Source: Limosilactobacillus sp. | GTDB taxonomy: Bacteria; Bacillota; Bacilli; Lactobacillales; Lactobacillaceae | Direction: 5' to 3' | Assembly: GCA_030530845.1 (NCBI GenBank) | Contig: JAUMUE010000007.1 | Span: forward strand, 1 to 56,914 | DNA length: 56,914 nucleotides | Shown: piece by piece, positions 54,504 to 56,914 of the stretch | Position numbering within the stretch: position 1 is the first letter of the stretch | Layout of the letters: each line of letters opens with the position of its first letter | Program-made: the position numbers and the translations under genes | Notes under the pieces: generated by a model | Told to the model about the DNA's origin: nothing | Database searches by the model: none | Seen by the model: only the letters and a program-made list of their open reading frames with translations

Positions 54504-55856
54504 ATGGAAAATAAATCTAGCAAAAATCAAAACTGGGTTCAATTACCTGATGGTTACCTCAACAAAACACCAATGTTCCAATTCTTGCTGGTCTGCTTGA
54601 TCTTCGCATTATGGGGTGCGGCAGCTAGTTTGAACGATATCTTGATTACCCAATTTAAGACTGTGTTCACGCTTAACGATACCGCAACCGCCTTCGTGCA
54701 ATCAGCATTCTACGGTGGTTACTTCCTGATGGCGATTCCTGCCTCACGGATTGTTAAGAAGGTTAGTTACAAGGTCGCAATTTTAGTAGGTTTAATGTTC
54801 TACATTATCGGTTGTTCGCTATTTTTCCCAGCCTCTAAAACCGCTACTTACAGTGTCTTCCTCGGAGCTATCTTTGCTATCGCGATCGGTTTGAGCTTCT
54901 TGGAAACCACCTGTGATACCTATGCTTCAATGATGGGTCCACGTGAATCTGCGAACCAACGTCTGAACTTCGCTGCTACATGGACGCCAATTGGTGACAT
55001 CCTGGGTATCGTCTTAGGTAAGTACCTGATCTTTGGTGAAGGTGGTAACTTAGCTGATAAGGTGGCCCACATGTCAAAGGCCGAAGCACACGCATACAAC
55101 CTGCACATGCTTCAATTGACTCTTCGTCCATACAAGATCATCCTCGGTGTCTTGGTAGTTGTATTCATCGTTTTACTCTTTACCAAGATGCCTCACGCAA
55201 AGGCTACTTCAGGTGCTACTGATGGTGCGAAGGAAGTACATCCTTCATTAGGTGAAACTATCAACTACCTCATCCACAACAAGCGTTTCATGATGGGTGT
55301 CGGTGCACAATTCATCTATGTAGGTATGCAAACTGCGGTATGGTCATTCACCATCCGTCTTGCTTTACGTGTTATTCACGGTATTTCTGACGCTGAAGCA
55401 TCTACTTTCATGATCTTCAGTTACATCGCTTGGTTCGTTGGTAAGTTGGTCGCAAACTGGTTCATGAACCGTTACTCAATCACTAAGGTTCTGACTTGGT
55501 TCTCAGCCCTTGGTATGGTTTGCTTGATCGTGGCCTTCACCATTCCTAGTGTGATTGCTGTGTACGCCGCCATCGCAACTAGTTTCTTCTTCGGTCCAGA
55601 ATGGCCAACCATCTTTGCCCACACTCTTGACCAAATTCACGAAAAGAAGTACACCGAAACTGGTGGTGCTTTGATCGTTATGTCCTTGATCGGTGGTGCG
55701 ATCGTGCCCGCCATTCAAGGTCGTGTATCAGATCTTTCTGGTTCAATGCAATTCTCATTCATCGTTCCAGCAGTCTGCTACGCTTTGATTACCATCTACT
55801 TCTGGAATGAACACCGCTTTGAAAAGCTTCACCCAGAAGAAGTGCAAGAACACTAA
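54504..55856 (+). CDS. FHS-family MFS sugar:proton symporter (FucP-like), probable ribose or related sugar uptake
   Basis: A 450-residue transporter with 12 predicted membrane helices. The first helix has LIFALWGAAASLNDILITQF, the fucose/glucose-galactose (FHS) family block with the conserved Asn-Asp pair, and helix IV has LSFLETTCDTYAS. FucP uses an acidic residue in this area for proton coupling. AAGGAG precedes the ATG. Pairing with rbsD suggests ribose as the substrate, though RbsD and FucU proteins are related and fucose or another aldose is possible. Ends in a terminator identical to that before the operon. Confidence 0.88.
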   Translation: MENKSSKNQNWVQLPDGYLNKTPMFQFLLVCLIFALWGAAASLNDILITQFKTVFTLNDTATAFVQSAFYGGYFLMAIPASRIVKKVSYKVAILVGLMFYIIGCSLFFPASKTATYSVFLGAIFAIAIGLSFLETTCDTYASMMGPRESANQRLNFAATWTPIGDILGIVLGKYLIFGEGGNLADKVAHMSKAEAHAYNLHMLQLTLRPYKIILGVLVVVFIVLLFTKMPHAKATSGATDGAKEVHPSLGETINYLIHNKRFMMGVGAQFIYVGMQTAVWSFTIRLALRVIHGISDAEASTFMIFSYIAWFVGKLVANWFMNRYSITKVLTWFSALGMVCLIVAFTIPSVIAVYAAIATSFFFGPEWPTIFAHTLDQIHEKKYTETGGALIVMSLIGGAIVPAIQGRVSDLSGSMQFSFIVPAVCYALITIYFWNEHRFEKLHPEEVQEH

Positions 55857-55879
55857 TAATCCCAATAACCCTCTCAAGT

Positions 55880-55913
55880 CTGGTATCAGTTTTTGCTGGT
55901 GCCAGATTTTTTA
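55880..55913 (+). terminator. Terminator, copy 2 of the 33-bp repeated terminator
   Basis: Identical over 33 bases to the terminator at 53962; it ends the rbsD operon. Confidence 0.9.
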
Positions 55914-55973
55914 TTAACGAAACTTCACAAGTGGTATATGATTTAAAAAACAGCCCGTGGAGGTGGATGCAGG

Positions 55974-56852
55974 ATGGATACGAAACAATATCGTTATGAT
56001 GGTCAGAATTTTGATATCAGCAAGGCACCAACTTTTGTGAAGGATTCCAGCGCAGATTTGAAGGCAATTAAGGAACAAATCCGCAAGAACGTGAAGAAGA
56101 TTCGTGATGCGCAAAAGATGATGTACGCACAACATAAGTACGGCGTTTTGGTCGTCTTTCAAGCCATGGATGCAGCCGGTAAGGATTCGATGATTACTCA
56201 CATCTTCTCCGGCGTTAATCCAGCTGGGTTTGAGGTCGCTAACTTTAAGCAACCAACGTCAAATGACTTGCGCCACGACTACCTTTGGCGCATTCACAAT
56301 AGTATGCCCCTGAAAGGCGATATCGGCGTGTTTAACCGCTCTTACTATGAAGATGTCCTGATTTCCCGGGTGCACCCTGAAATCGTCCTGAGCGCCAATC
56401 TGCCGGGTATAGACGGGGTCGGGGATGTCGACGAGGGATTTTTCCAAAGTCGCTACGAAGATATCCGCAATTTCGAGAGTTACGTCAGCAGAAATGGTTA
56501 CCTGGTGCTGAAATTCTTCCTTCACGTTTCTAAGGAAGAACAAAAGCAGCGGTTCCTGTCACGGATCGACACGCCAGAAAAGAATTGGAAGTTCTCATCC
56601 GCAGACATCAAGGAACGTCAATACTGGGATAAATACCAGGATGCTTACGAAAAGGCAATTAACGCCACTGCGACGAAGGAAAATCCTTGGTACGTCATTC
56701 CAGCTGATGATAAGTGGTACTCACGGCTGATTGTCTCAAACATCCTGACGAAACAAATTGCTAAGATGCCGTTGGAATATCCAACATTGGATCCACAAGA
56801 ACAAAAGCAACTCGCCACGGCGCGGGAAATGCTAGAAAATGAAGATAAATAA
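55974..56852 (+). CDS. ppk2: PPK2-family polyphosphate kinase
   Basis: A 292-residue PPK2. Walker A is FQAMDAAGKDSMI (residues about 62-74), Walker B is VFNRSYYEDVL, and the lid region has RFLSRIDTPEKNWKFS. It transfers phosphate between inorganic polyphosphate and nucleoside mono- or diphosphates in the cytosol; the class that phosphorylates AMP and ADP seems closest, but this was not tested. GGAGGTGG precedes the ATG. A single gene followed by a third relative of the repeated terminator. Confidence 0.93.
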   Translation: MDTKQYRYDGQNFDISKAPTFVKDSSADLKAIKEQIRKNVKKIRDAQKMMYAQHKYGVLVVFQAMDAAGKDSMITHIFSGVNPAGFEVANFKQPTSNDLRHDYLWRIHNSMPLKGDIGVFNRSYYEDVLISRVHPEIVLSANLPGIDGVGDVDEGFFQSRYEDIRNFESYVSRNGYLVLKFFLHVSKEEQKQRFLSRIDTPEKNWKFSSADIKERQYWDKYQDAYEKAINATATKENPWYVIPADDKWYSRLIVSNILTKQIAKMPLEYPTLDPQEQKQLATAREMLENEDK

Positions 56853-56873
56853 GAAAAGGTGGCACTACACTTT

Positions 56874-56908
56874 CTGGTATTGGTGAAAACCAATGCCAGA
56901 TTTTTTGT
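56874..56908 (+). terminator. Terminator after ppk2, relative of the repeated terminator
   Basis: Stem CTGGTATTGGT/ACCAATGCCAG with loop GAAA and T tail. The outer stem and tail match the two copies upstream, while the inner stem differs but still pairs. Confidence 0.88.
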
Positions 56909-56914
56909 ATACAA

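Overview
The window is a contiguous stretch of a low-to-mid GC Gram-positive chromosome, almost certainly a member of the Lactobacillaceae. The signs are the replication-origin gene order (rpmH, dnaA, dnaN, yaaA, recF, gyrB, gyrA, rpsF, ssb, rpsR, gdpP, rplI, dnaB), AGGAGG-type ribosome sites, T-box and THF riboswitch leaders, PepC/PepN peptidases, a lactobacillus-type cinnamoyl esterase, phenolic acid decarboxylase and a MurE whose substrate motif fits L-lysine. The genus cannot be fixed from what is visible. It is mostly core chromosome: no CRISPR array, prophage or insertion sequence was seen.

Region 1 (1-13.9 kb) is mixed metabolic and accessory content. It holds a truncated hexapeptide acetyltransferase with two alpha/beta hydrolases; the padC-padR phenolic acid stress module with a palindromic operator inside its promoter; a divergent HxlR-type regulator and nitroreductase; a flavodoxin; RibB; a lactonase-type 6-phosphogluconolactonase; hpt; tRNA-Gln and tRNA-Glu; a feruloyl/cinnamoyl esterase-like gene with two small CrcB fluoride channel genes; a YczE-type membrane protein; a glucose dehydrogenase-like SDR; aspartate-semialdehyde dehydrogenase; and a D-2-hydroxyacid dehydrogenase followed by a perfect parS site.

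Region 2 (13.9-31.8 kb) is dominated by peptide and amino acid nitrogen handling: divergent pepC and pepN, folT behind a THF riboswitch, an asparagine T-box controlling asnA-asnS, homocysteine methyltransferase divergent from an amino acid permease, L-asparaginase, a PTS EIIC-like/hydrolase pair, lepB, murE and asnB. Both types of asparagine synthetase, the Asn-tRNA synthetase and an asparaginase lie within 13 kb.

Region 3 (32-52.4 kb) is the origin. Leftward run rpmH, rnpA, yidC, jag, mnmE and mnmG; rightward run dnaA to dnaB. DnaA boxes lie on both sides of dnaA, and the dnaA-dnaN gap carries a DnaA-trio array beside an AT-rich stretch, marking the probable unwinding site. Several terminators break up the leftward genes, so rpmH, rnpA-yidC, jag and mnmE-mnmG may be separate transcripts.

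Region 4 (52.4-56.9 kb) holds an MFS transporter with a small zinc-ribbon-like protein, a ribose pyranase (rbsD) plus FHS-family sugar symporter operon with cre-like and LacI-like operators, and a PPK2 polyphosphate kinase. The rbsD operon is bracketed by two identical 33-bp terminators, and a third relative follows ppk2.

No clearly new multi-gene system was recognised. The most interesting signals are regulatory: the PadR operator, the redox-type HxlR operators, the parS set, the THF riboswitch with a translational platform, and the duplicated terminators.
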